A DNA stretch of 64,000 bases from UBA4951 sp963593015 (GTDB taxonomy: Bacteria > Bacillota_I > Bacilli_A > RFN20 > CAG-826), in the NCBI GenBank assembly GCA_963593015.1, contig CAVAYV010000015.1:1-64000 (forward strand), written 5' to 3'. The notes under the pieces are model-generated. The model was not told the DNA's origin. It worked only from the letters and a program-made list of their open reading frames with translations, and searched no databases. Shown piece after piece: positions 43,211-50,954 of the stretch (position 1 is the stretch's first letter; each line of letters starts with the position of its first letter). A program made the translations under genes and the position numbers.

Positions 43211-43274
43211 ATAGACGCCTAAGCGTCATGACTTCTAAATATTAACACGCATGATTTCTTCTTAAAAGAAGAAA
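43211..43274 (-). promoter_or_regulatory. ppdK promoter region with 20-bp palindrome
   Basis: On the minus strand the extended -10 TG-T-TAATAT lies at 43247-43239. The palindrome TTTCTTCTT-AA-AAGAAGAAA (43255-43274) covers the -35 position and could be an operator. A second inverted repeat, GACGC-N4-GCGTC (about 43214-43227), lies in the ~45-base leader. The rest of the gap, 43275-43532, shows nothing I can name. Confidence 0.5.
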
Positions 43275-43532
43275 CCAAAATAGTATCTAAGAAACATTGT
43301 AATCTTTAAATGATGCAACTTTGGATAATTAATATTTACTCGATTTTAATAGCGGAATCTCTCTGCAAGTTAATGTTTACGTCGTGAGCGTAAGTATATT
43401 TTGATATAACTGTCTGAGCATATTCGTTGCCGTCTTTCTCGTTTTTGGTATTCTTAGATTAACGATATCATTTAATGATTACGATGAATCTATGGCCATA
43501 ATCCTTTATCGAAAGATATGCCGGAGAAAAAC

Positions 43533-43757
43533 ATGAAACTGCAGGAAGAAATTTGGGACAATGAGAAACATTGGTTTAAATGGAAGGTAAGATTCGCTTT
43601 TCTTTTTCTTGGTTTGGCCTTACATGCGTCTTGCCTCTTAGCCGCTTATTTCACGAATGGAGAAAATATTGTTATCCCATTGGTTCTAGGGTCTTTTGGA
43701 TTCACTTTTTATTTATTGTTTTTGGGGCCGGTAATCATTGAAGCTTTATATATGTGA
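43533..43757 (+). CDS. Small two-helix membrane protein
   Basis: 74 residues from ATG 43533, which has CCGGAG 6 bases upstream; an ATG 15 bases earlier has no such site. Two hydrophobic helices lie near residues 19-40 and 46-70, after a charged amphipathic start (EEIWDNEKHWFKWK). Family not recognised. It stands alone between ppdK and the FGGY kinase, without a clear terminator. Confidence 0.55.
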   Translation: MKLQEEIWDNEKHWFKWKVRFAFLFLGLALHASCLLAAYFTNGENIVIPLVLGSFGFTFYLLFLGPVIIEALYM

Positions 43758-43969
43758 TTATTTATAGCGAAAAATAAAGCGTCTTAATGCTGTTAGCTCA
43801 ACTTTTGTAATTATCGCATCTCTTGGATCAAGCTATCAATTCAACAAAGATCTATAATGAAAATGAGTTTATATCATTGCTGTGATTTTATTTGGGCAAT
43901 TAATATAGGGTTAAATCGACAAGTTTTTTAATTGGAAAGAGTGGTAGAATATTCTCACGGAAGAATTAT

Positions 43970-45550
43970 ATGAATAATAACGATAACTATATATTAACCA
44001 TGGACTTCGGAACCCAAAGTGTTCGTGTTGCGATCTTTGACAAAAAAGGGAATACATTGGCTTTGGAAAAAGAAAAATATACGCCAGCTTATTTTTCCAG
44101 TTTGCCAACCTATGCTGAGCAAGATCCTAATTACTATTATGAGTGTTTGTGCGCTTGCACGAAAAGGCTTGCAAAATCATATCCGGCGCTTATAAAAAAA
44201 GTTAAAGGCATCACGCTTACTTGTTTCCGTGATAGCGCTGTTTTGCTTGATAAGGATAAAAGGATAATCAGGCCGATGATCCTTTGGCTAGATCAAAGAA
44301 ACGCGGAATGCAAAGATCCGCTTCCTTGGACTTCGAGATTTATTTTTAGACTCGTTGGCAAAAGCGACACGATTGTTTATAACCGCAAAAGATCTGTTTT
44401 GAATTGGATTAAAGAAAACGAACCGGAAAATTATGCCAAAATCGATATGGTTTTGCCTCTTGCTACGTATTTTATCTATCGTTTGTCTGGCGAAACCAAA
44501 GATAGTGCCTCCAATATGGCAGGACATTACCCAATAAATTTTAAAAAGAAATGCTGGTATAGGAATCCAGAACGCCATTTCCAAGCCCAAATCTTTGGGA
44601 TTAAAGGAGTTTGGCTTCCCACTATCGTTGAAGAAGGAAGCAAAATTGGGTCGATTAATAAAACCGCAAGCGAAGAGACAGAGTTGCCAGAAGGGCTTGC
44701 TATTTATGCTGCCGGGAGCGACAAATCTTGTGAGACTTTGGGATTAGGGGTAATAGACGATAAGATTGCCGCTATTTCTTATGGGACTGCTTCGACAGTA
44801 GAGACGACAAGAAAACATTACACTGAGTCAGAGCCGTTTTTGCCAGGCTATGCTTCTGTTTTGCCAGGCTATTACAACATGGATATCCAAATATATCGTG
44901 GATATTGGATGATTAATTGGTTCTTGAAAGAATTTGGTGGGCAACAAATCGCAGATATGACCGATGTCGGTTCTTTGCTAAATAAATTTAATGAAGATTT
45001 AGATTTAGTGGAACCAGGATGCGAAGGTTTGATTTTGCAACCTTATTGGGGCCCAGGTTTAGCTAGGCCATTGGCAAAAGGGGCGATCGTTGGCTTTAGC
45101 GATGCTATAACAAACGAGCATGTTTATCGTGCAATTATTGAAGGAATAGCCTACGCCTTAAGAGAAGGGTTAGAGCATTTCGAACGCAAGATTCACCACA
45201 AAATCCCCGCAATCCGTATCGCTGGAGGCGGTTCTCAAAGTGATAAAATCTGTCAAATTACCGCGGATATACTTGGAAAACCGGTTACTAGGGTTCAAAC
45301 ATTCGAAACTTCTTCTTTAGGAGCCGCTATTGCAGGATTTATTGCAATCAACGAATACAAAAAGCCCGATGAGGCGATTGATAACATGGTGAGGGCGAAA
45401 GACACTTTTTACCCAAAGAAAGACAATCAAGAAAAATACGATTACCTTTTCCGGTATTGCTACAAAAAGATGTATCCTCGCTTAAAAGGCATTTATTCTT
45501 CAATAAAAAGGTATAATCATTATTTAGAAAAAGCAAAAAGAAGGTTTTAA
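43970..45550 (+). CDS. FGGY-family carbohydrate kinase
   Basis: 526 residues of a cytosolic sugar or polyol kinase in the xylulokinase/glycerol kinase superfamily. The two actin-like ATPase halves show MDFGTQSVRVAIFDKKG at the N-terminus, the Asp in WLDQRNAE, and GGGSQSDKICQITADI near the C-terminus. The substrate cannot be assigned: no isomerase, transporter or aldolase lies beside it. GGAAG lies 8 bases before the ATG. A shared terminator separates it from the convergent lipoprotein gene. Confidence 0.86.
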   Translation: MNNNDNYILTMDFGTQSVRVAIFDKKGNTLALEKEKYTPAYFSSLPTYAEQDPNYYYECLCACTKRLAKSYPALIKKVKGITLTCFRDSAVLLDKDKRIIRPMILWLDQRNAECKDPLPWTSRFIFRLVGKSDTIVYNRKRSVLNWIKENEPENYAKIDMVLPLATYFIYRLSGETKDSASNMAGHYPINFKKKCWYRNPERHFQAQIFGIKGVWLPTIVEEGSKIGSINKTASEETELPEGLAIYAAGSDKSCETLGLGVIDDKIAAISYGTASTVETTRKHYTESEPFLPGYASVLPGYYNMDIQIYRGYWMINWFLKEFGGQQIADMTDVGSLLNKFNEDLDLVEPGCEGLILQPYWGPGLARPLAKGAIVGFSDAITNEHVYRAIIEGIAYALREGLEHFERKIHHKIPAIRIAGGGSQSDKICQITADILGKPVTRVQTFETSSLGAAIAGFIAINEYKKPDEAIDNMVRAKDTFYPKKDNQEKYDYLFRYCYKKMYPRLKGIYSSIKRYNHYLEKAKRRF

Positions 45551-45560
45551 TTTCTTTAAG

Positions 45561-45595
45561 AAAAAAACGGTCCTCCGAGGATCGTTTTTGTTTTT
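45561..45595. terminator. Bidirectional terminator
   Basis: AAAACGGTCC pairs with GGATCGTTTT over TCCGA, with T-runs on both strands; it serves the convergent genes on either side. Confidence 0.85.
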
Positions 45596-45596
45596 G

Positions 45597-46823
45597 CTAT
45601 ATTTCGTAGCTATAAGTCAATGCATCATCTTCGAAGAAAGTGACAGTAATTGTCTTTTTATTGCAATTGGCGACGGTTTGCCAAACGGAGAGCCATTCTT
45701 TACCCTCGTTTTTTAACTGCTCAACACTCTTGGCTCTTTCAGGGGCTTTCATCTTTTCCATTATTGCCAAGATTTGATCTTTGTATTTTCCGCTCCGGCA
45801 CATATCCAAGGTGATGGCTCCGCCAAAATCTTCGTACCCTTTGCCGAATCCGCATATTTCGCTGCATGGGTCAAATAGGGAATTGTATGGATCCATCATT
45901 TGAGTGTACCTGACCTTTTTCATTAAGCTTTGCATATCCGATTCACTATTGACGGAGCCGATACTTTTTTCCAATAAGTCGTATCTTCCTAAACCTGCCC
46001 CATTTGTGGCTTTGTCTTTATATTCTTCGTTTATGTAAAAATTGCATTGACAGTTCGCATAGTCAGACCAGATGAGTTTGTTGTCAACAAGCTCGAGAAC
46101 GCCATAATGCCCGCTTTGATCAGCCATGAAATAGCCGCCACCCCAAGCTTGTGTCTCGGTAATCATCCCGTAAACATTTAAGGTGTTCGCCATCTCTATT
46201 GCTTCCGTCACTGTGGCGCATCTTTCACCAAGATATCTGACCAAAGCGGGGAAAGAGAGACTTACTTTTGCGTCAGGGTTTGTGCAAGTCGATGGTTTGA
46301 TCCCTGTTGATTCTTGTTGTTCGGGTCGCATGTTGGCCTCGATATAAAGGCCTTTTTCATTCATAACATCCTCTGTAAAGAACAAAAGAGTCAAGAGCTC
46401 ATCTTGAGTAACGCCTTTTTCCTTGATTTCGCTGAATGGTTTCCCATCGAATGTGTTATAAGATAATCCGACTGTTTTGTAAAACCCTTCAACGTTTGTT
46501 TTGATGATGTAAGCGGGATTATTGCTGTAATAAAGGTCAAAAGAGCGACCAACGACCATATCACCGCTAGAAAGCACTTTTCCAATTCCCGAACAGCCGA
46601 ATTTTCCAAACATTTCTTTGTTTTTCTTTAGACCTGCTTCGTAATCGATATTGGTGATTGTTGGTAGCTCGACTACATAATCGCCGATGACTTTGACTTG
46701 CAAATTATTGTTTGACAGACTTGAAGTTGAACTATTTTGATTTGAACTACACCCCATGATTGACGCCATTAAGATTGGGCCTACGAGTAAGAATTTTAGT
46801 AGTTTCGAAGATTTTTTATTCAT
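45597..46823 (-). CDS. Lipoprotein Ntn-type amidase (choloylglycine hydrolase/C45-like)
   Basis: 408 residues from ATG 46823 (AAGGAA 7 bases upstream); a longer frame to 46865 has no signal. A signal peptide ends in the lipobox SIMGC with Cys25, then a Ser/Asn-rich spacer. The segment CSGIGKVLSSGDMVVGRSFD, with Cys then Arg-x-Phe-Asp, matches the nucleophile region of linear-amide C-N hydrolases such as penicillin V acylase and bile salt hydrolase. In most of these the Cys is exposed by cleavage; here it lies inside a lipoprotein about 90 residues from the start, so activation may differ. The substrate is unknown. Confidence 0.68.
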   Translation of the reverse strand: MNKKSSKLLKFLLVGPILMASIMGCSSNQNSSTSSLSNNNLQVKVIGDYVVELPTITNIDYEAGLKKNKEMFGKFGCSGIGKVLSSGDMVVGRSFDLYYSNNPAYIIKTNVEGFYKTVGLSYNTFDGKPFSEIKEKGVTQDELLTLLFFTEDVMNEKGLYIEANMRPEQQESTGIKPSTCTNPDAKVSLSFPALVRYLGERCATVTEAIEMANTLNVYGMITETQAWGGGYFMADQSGHYGVLELVDNKLIWSDYANCQCNFYINEEYKDKATNGAGLGRYDLLEKSIGSVNSESDMQSLMKKVRYTQMMDPYNSLFDPCSEICGFGKGYEDFGGAITLDMCRSGKYKDQILAIMEKMKAPERAKSVEQLKNEGKEWLSVWQTVANCNKKTITVTFFEDDALTYSYEI

Positions 46824-46898
46824 TTTCAAATTCCTTTTTTCCTGTCGGTATTTTAGTGATTTCATTCAATATGTAAACATCTCTTACTTGTTTTGGAG

Positions 46899-46923
46899 TA
46901 AAAAAAAGAACCGTAACGGTTCT
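46899..46923 (-). terminator. Terminator after the TetR gene at 46934
   Basis: On the minus strand AGAACCG-TTA-CGGTTCT followed by seven T residues. Confidence 0.9.
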
Positions 46924-46933
46924 AATTATATTA

Positions 46934-47515
46934 TTAGAAAACCCTTTTAAGGGCTTCTAGCTTTATTGACTTTATCCCCATGTTCACTCGGCGATTTAAT
47001 CCGCCGGCGACGATGTAATAGCATAGACGGGCGACTTCATCTGGATCCCCGTCTCTGACATCCCCATCTTTCATGCCTTCAGCAATTAGGTCGCGGAATA
47101 TGTTTTTGTTTTTTGGGCCATAGAAAGCGCTTGGCACGCGAGTCAATTCAAAGTCATTTTGCGCCAAAGTTGCGTAATAAAGCAAAACATCGTCTTCGCC
47201 GTTGTCGATTATTGAAAATATCCTGAAGAATTCATCTAACCCTTTTTTGCCACCAAGTGTTTTCAAATAATTGAAATCAATCAAATATTTGCCATTGTCA
47301 CGAGTAAGGATATCCTGCTCTATTTGCAAGAATATATCTTTTTGGTCTTTGAAATAGTGATAAAAAAGACCATGCGAGCAATTAGCTTCGCGAGTTATAT
47401 CATCGACTGCCACGTCTTTAAAGCCGTGCAAGGCAAAAAGCCTTAAAGCAGCCTTGCAGACTTTCTTCTTCCTCTGCTCTTTGATTATCTCGTTTTGTTC
47501 TTTTGTCCTCGGCAT
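46934..47515 (-). CDS. TetR/AcrR family regulator
   Basis: 193 residues. The helix-turn-helix reads AVDDITREANCSHGLFYHYF followed by KDQKDIFLQIE (about 35-65). The C-terminal domain holds ATLAQNDFELTR and is typical of this group but gives no ligand. It lies between the lipoprotein gene and the DUF368 gene, all on the same strand, with its own promoter and terminator, so its targets are uncertain. GGGGGT lies 10 bases before the ATG. Confidence 0.87.
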   Translation of the reverse strand: MPRTKEQNEIIKEQRKKKVCKAALRLFALHGFKDVAVDDITREANCSHGLFYHYFKDQKDIFLQIEQDILTRDNGKYLIDFNYLKTLGGKKGLDEFFRIFSIIDNGEDDVLLYYATLAQNDFELTRVPSAFYGPKNKNIFRDLIAEGMKDGDVRDGDPDEVARLCYYIVAGGLNRRVNMGIKSIKLEALKRVF

Positions 47516-47542
47516 ATTAAAGTTACCCCCAACTTTCGGGTT

Positions 47543-47570
47543 ATTTTAGCACAAGATAATGTCTTAGCAA
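47543..47570 (-). promoter_or_regulatory. Promoter of the TetR gene
   Basis: On the minus strand TTGCTA (47570-47565), a 16-base spacer and an extended -10 TG-C-TAAAAT ending at 47543. Confidence 0.7.
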
Positions 47571-47639
47571 TTACTATGAATTTGTCAATTAAACGCGTCT
47601 GTATAAAATTATTAATGTAATTAAATATTACAGTATATT

Positions 47640-48602
47640 TTATTCATTTTCTTTGGTTTTATCGGTTTTCTTTACTAAAATCCAAACCAAAATAGCTACG
47701 ACTACAAAGAGAATGCCACCGACAATAAATTGCCATGTCCAATTGTTTGAATTGTCAGCGTATGTCGAACACATATCATTGTTTACAAACATTGAGACAA
47801 CCGACCCCATAACGAAGCCTAGAACAACTTCAAACGTCTTTTGGCGGTGATTTGCCAACAAAGTTTTCATCGCTTTAGAAACGGCTAAAAACCCAATGAT
47901 AATTCCGATTAATAAGACAAGAACCAATAAGAGCCTTGCCCCTAAATTGGTGTGATCTTGGATGATTGATGAATAAAGAATATTTCCGTTTGCGTCTCTT
48001 TGAGAAATGAAAATACCAACGATAGGATTATATAATCCGAATATAAATAGCACCATTGAGCCAGATATGCCTGGAATTAAGCATGCCACAGCGGCCAAGA
48101 ACCCTCCTAGTAGCGTCACCGGGTAAACCCATGCCGCTGCAAAAGGATCCATAAAAGCCGAATTAAAATCGAAGACATTCCAATTGAAATATGCGCTTAA
48201 AAAAGAGAAAACGCCTATTGATGCGGCAATCGCAAAACCAATTACTACTCTTGGATAGCTGAATTTGGTGAACTCCTCTGATTTAATCTCTTTCAAGATA
48301 ATAGGGAGGCTACCGACGATAAAACCAGCCAGAACGCTGATAATAATGAATGGAAAATAAGGTCTAGCGACTTTTTGCCAAAAAATAAGAAGTGCCAAAG
48401 CGGTAATCAAACATCCTAAAGCAATTGGCAACAAAACCAAGAACGACTTTTTGAAATTCTTGCGAAGCCCGTCAATAGAAACAATGAGCTTGTCGTAAAT
48501 ATCGACAATAATGCCAACCGTGCCAACGCTGACACCAGGGAGTATCCCGAGTCCTAAGCTCGCGCCCCTTCCAAAATCTTTAAACCAATCTTTTGCTTTC
48601 AT
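47640..48602 (-). CDS. DUF368 membrane protein (PopT-type undecaprenyl-phosphate transporter family)
   Basis: 320 residues with about eight to nine membrane segments. The opening KDFGRGASLGLGILPGVSVG and the internal ACLIPGISGSMVLFIFGLYN are the two repeated halves of DUF368, with the conserved PG-x-S turns. DUF368 proteins have been shown in other bacteria to return undecaprenyl phosphate to the cytosolic face for wall and surface glycan synthesis; assigning that role here is by family. It diverges from a sugar-nucleotide gene at 48713, which fits envelope glycan work. TATAAT ends 8 bases before the ATG and no ribosome binding site is seen. Confidence 0.85.
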   Translation of the reverse strand: MKAKDWFKDFGRGASLGLGILPGVSVGTVGIIVDIYDKLIVSIDGLRKNFKKSFLVLLPIALGCLITALALLIFWQKVARPYFPFIIISVLAGFIVGSLPIILKEIKSEEFTKFSYPRVVIGFAIAASIGVFSFLSAYFNWNVFDFNSAFMDPFAAAWVYPVTLLGGFLAAVACLIPGISGSMVLFIFGLYNPIVGIFISQRDANGNILYSSIIQDHTNLGARLLLVLVLLIGIIIGFLAVSKAMKTLLANHRQKTFEVVLGFVMGSVVSMFVNNDMCSTYADNSNNWTWQFIVGGILFVVVAILVWILVKKTDKTKENE

Positions 48603-48712
48603 AATTACAAATTATATATGGACGCTTTGGCTGTTAGAACAAAAACGTTTCATTGACCATCGGCGATTTCTATTTTCTAGAAAACAAACATACTTTTGTC
48701 TATACTAGGCTG
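48603..48712. promoter_or_regulatory. Divergent promoter region, both sides apparently leaderless
   Basis: Leftward: TATAAT (48616-48611 on the minus strand), 8 bases before the DUF368 ATG. Rightward: TATACT (48701-48706), 6 bases before the ATG at 48713. Neither gene has a ribosome binding site. Confidence 0.5.
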
Positions 48713-49702
48713 ATGAATATTATTTTGCTTTCAGGTGGATCGGGAAGAAGACTTTGGCCATTATCTCATGATGCGAGAGCCAAACAATTTGTCCCGTTCT
48801 TTAAAGATAGGGATGGCCGTTACGAATCAATGATCCAAAGAATGTATCGTTCTTTGAAAAAAATCAGTCCAGACGCTAATATCGTCATCGCTTCTGGAGT
48901 TGACCAGGTTCCGCTGCTAAAAGAACAACTTGGTGAAAATATCGATATTTCAATCGAACCATCTAGGAAGGATACCTACCCTGCGATAGTTTTGGCTTGC
49001 GCATATTTAAGGGATGTTTTAAAGGTCGACCAAAACGAAACCGTCATTGTTTGCCCTGTTGATCCTTACGTTGAAGATTCTTATTTTAAAGCCATCAAAG
49101 AGCTCAGCGAAATCATCGAAAAAGATGAAGCGAAGATTTCTCTAATCGGGGTAAAACCGACTGAGCCTACTTCCAAATATGGCTATATTATGCCAAAAGA
49201 CGAAAAGAAGATTAGCAAAGTCATTGGCTTTAGAGAGAAACCAGATTTCGATAAGGCCAAAGAATATATTCGTCAAGGTGGATTATGGAATACTGCAATT
49301 ATGGGATTCCGTTTAAATTACTTGCTTGATAAAGCTGAGAAAAAACTCAATTTCAAAGATTATGATTCGTTTCTGCAAGGATATTCATTGCTAAACAAAT
49401 CAAATATTTCTTATGACTTGCTAGAAAAGGAAGAAGATATTCAGGTTTTGACATTTGAAGGCATATGGGATGATTTGGGGTCTTGGGACACTTTTATTAA
49501 ATTGATGGATGAAGATACTTATGGACAAGGCGTTATCCGTAATTCCTACAATACAAAAGTCGTTAACGAAACCGATATTCCTGTAGTGGTGAATTACATC
49601 GACAATGCGAACATAATCATTTCAAAAAATGGAATTTATATCACGCGAAACGATAAATCGGATGACATAAAAGAAATTCTTTCTTCTTTAGAAAAGAAAT
49701 AA
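48713..49702 (+). CDS. Mannose-1-phosphate guanylyltransferase-like nucleotidyltransferase
   Basis: 329 residues from ATG 48713; an upstream frame to 48653 overlaps the promoter. The pyrophosphorylase signature LLSGGSGRRLWPLSHD at the start, the VCPVDPYVED stretch, and GFREKPDFDKA are typical of enzymes making GDP-mannose from GTP and mannose 1-phosphate. The C-terminal isomerase domain of longer ManC proteins is missing. GDP-mannose would feed surface glycan or glycolipid synthesis. Related nucleotide specificities cannot be excluded. Confidence 0.84.
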   Translation: MNIILLSGGSGRRLWPLSHDARAKQFVPFFKDRDGRYESMIQRMYRSLKKISPDANIVIASGVDQVPLLKEQLGENIDISIEPSRKDTYPAIVLACAYLRDVLKVDQNETVIVCPVDPYVEDSYFKAIKELSEIIEKDEAKISLIGVKPTEPTSKYGYIMPKDEKKISKVIGFREKPDFDKAKEYIRQGGLWNTAIMGFRLNYLLDKAEKKLNFKDYDSFLQGYSLLNKSNISYDLLEKEEDIQVLTFEGIWDDLGSWDTFIKLMDEDTYGQGVIRNSYNTKVVNETDIPVVVNYIDNANIIISKNGIYITRNDKSDDIKEILSSLEKK

Positions 49703-49777
49703 AAAATATTTCCAAAGCCAGCGACTTTGAACCTTGCTTCTTTTATTAATAAAAGAATTTGTTAAGATTATTTCATT

Positions 49778-50338
49778 ATGAAAAAAGTATTGGTTTTATA
49801 CACAAGCAACACCGGATCTACCGAAACATACGCCAACGATATTGCTCATGGAGTCGATGGCGATGTCATGCCATTAAAAAAATTCAGATGGAAGAATATC
49901 GATGACTATCAAATAGTGGTCTATGGCGGCTGGGTCAATAACGGCGCCATTCAAGGCATCAATGATTTTTTATATGATTATGAAAATCGTTTAGCAAACA
50001 AAGATGTTTTGATTTTTAGCTGCGGTATGTCTTTTCCTACTGAAAATGGCCGCAAAGAATTAATCGACAGAAACTATTTGAGCCCATACCATGTCCGCTT
50101 TTATCAAGTTCGCGGAAGCTTTGATTTCAAGAAACTCAACATCTTTCAAAAAATGATTATGAAATCATCAATCAAGATGATTGCCAATTCAGCGGATGCT
50201 ACGCCCGAACAAAAAATGCTTACCACAGTTCTGGATGCTCCTCTTGAATACTATGATAGAGAAAAAGTGGAACGTATTCTGACAGTCATTAGAAAACTAC
50301 AGGATGAGCCTATCGAAACTGAGGTTAGCGAGAAATGA
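49778..50338 (+). CDS. Flavodoxin-domain protein
   Basis: 186 residues. The FMN phosphate loop YTSNTGSTETYA lies at 8-19, and VYGGWVNNGAIQGI and FSCGMSFP supply isoalloxazine loops. It resembles the flavodoxin_5/HemG-like single-domain proteins, which act as menaquinone- or iron-sulfur-linked reductases, but no partner is near. TAAGAT lies 9 bases before the ATG and there is no ribosome binding site. It overlaps pth by 4 bases. Confidence 0.82.
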   Translation: MKKVLVLYTSNTGSTETYANDIAHGVDGDVMPLKKFRWKNIDDYQIVVYGGWVNNGAIQGINDFLYDYENRLANKDVLIFSCGMSFPTENGRKELIDRNYLSPYHVRFYQVRGSFDFKKLNIFQKMIMKSSIKMIANSADATPEQKMLTTVLDAPLEYYDREKVERILTVIRKLQDEPIETEVSEK

Positions 50339-50922
50339 AACTATTCGTTGGTTTAGGCAATCCAGGCAAAGAATACGAAGGAACCCGGCATAATATGGGC
50401 TTTTTAACCTTGGATAAGTTTGCCGATATGGTTGGAGCTAGTTTTGATAGAAGCGGATTCAAAGCGGAATACGGGGTTGTTAAAAACCCGATTTTCAGAG
50501 AACCTATCATCATTGCAAAGCCTCAAACATTTATGAATCTTTCAGGCGAGGCCGTTAAGCCGCTTGCTGATTATTTTAAAATCGAAGAAAAGGATATAGT
50601 CGTTGTCTATGATGAGATGGCCTTAGATCCTGGCACAATCAGATTGAGAAAGAATGGTTCTCACGCTGGTCATAATGGCATCAAAAATATCATTGCCCAA
50701 TTCGGTAATGAGAATATTGCCCGAATCCGCGTAGGCATTGGTGAGCCTCCTTTTAAAAATTCAGTGGATTTTGTTTTAGGAAAGCCGAAAGGCGAGGAAC
50801 TTATAGCATTGGAAGATGCCACCGACTTAGCGGCAAAAGCTTTAAGAGATATTGTTTTGCGTGACTTTGATTATGCAATGAGCATATATAATGGCGCAAA
50901 AGGAAAAGGAGAGAAACACTAA
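50335..50922 (+). CDS. pth: Peptidyl-tRNA hydrolase
   Basis: 195 residues. It frees tRNA from peptidyl-tRNAs that drop off ribosomes. The catalytic His lies in YEGTRHNMGF, with Asn in TFMNLSGEAV and Asp in VYDEMALDPG. The pth-mfd order is as in Bacillus. The stop TAA is followed by a base triplet ACG that seems to start mfd. Confidence 0.96.
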   Translation: MKLFVGLGNPGKEYEGTRHNMGFLTLDKFADMVGASFDRSGFKAEYGVVKNPIFREPIIIAKPQTFMNLSGEAVKPLADYFKIEEKDIVVVYDEMALDPGTIRLRKNGSHAGHNGIKNIIAQFGNENIARIRVGIGEPPFKNSVDFVLGKPKGEELIALEDATDLAAKALRDIVLRDFDYAMSIYNGAKGKGEKH

Positions 50923-50954
50923 CGAATAATTTCTTCGACCTATTAAAAGATTAT

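Noticed and set aside
43377..43393. Inverted repeat TTACG-N7-CGTAA upstream of the small membrane protein
   Set aside because: Arms of five bases with a wide gap are expected by chance in this composition, and no promoter is placed near it.
50335..50513. Minus-strand ORFs opposite pth and mfd
   Set aside because: They are shadows of strongly conserved genes and have no ribosome binding sites.
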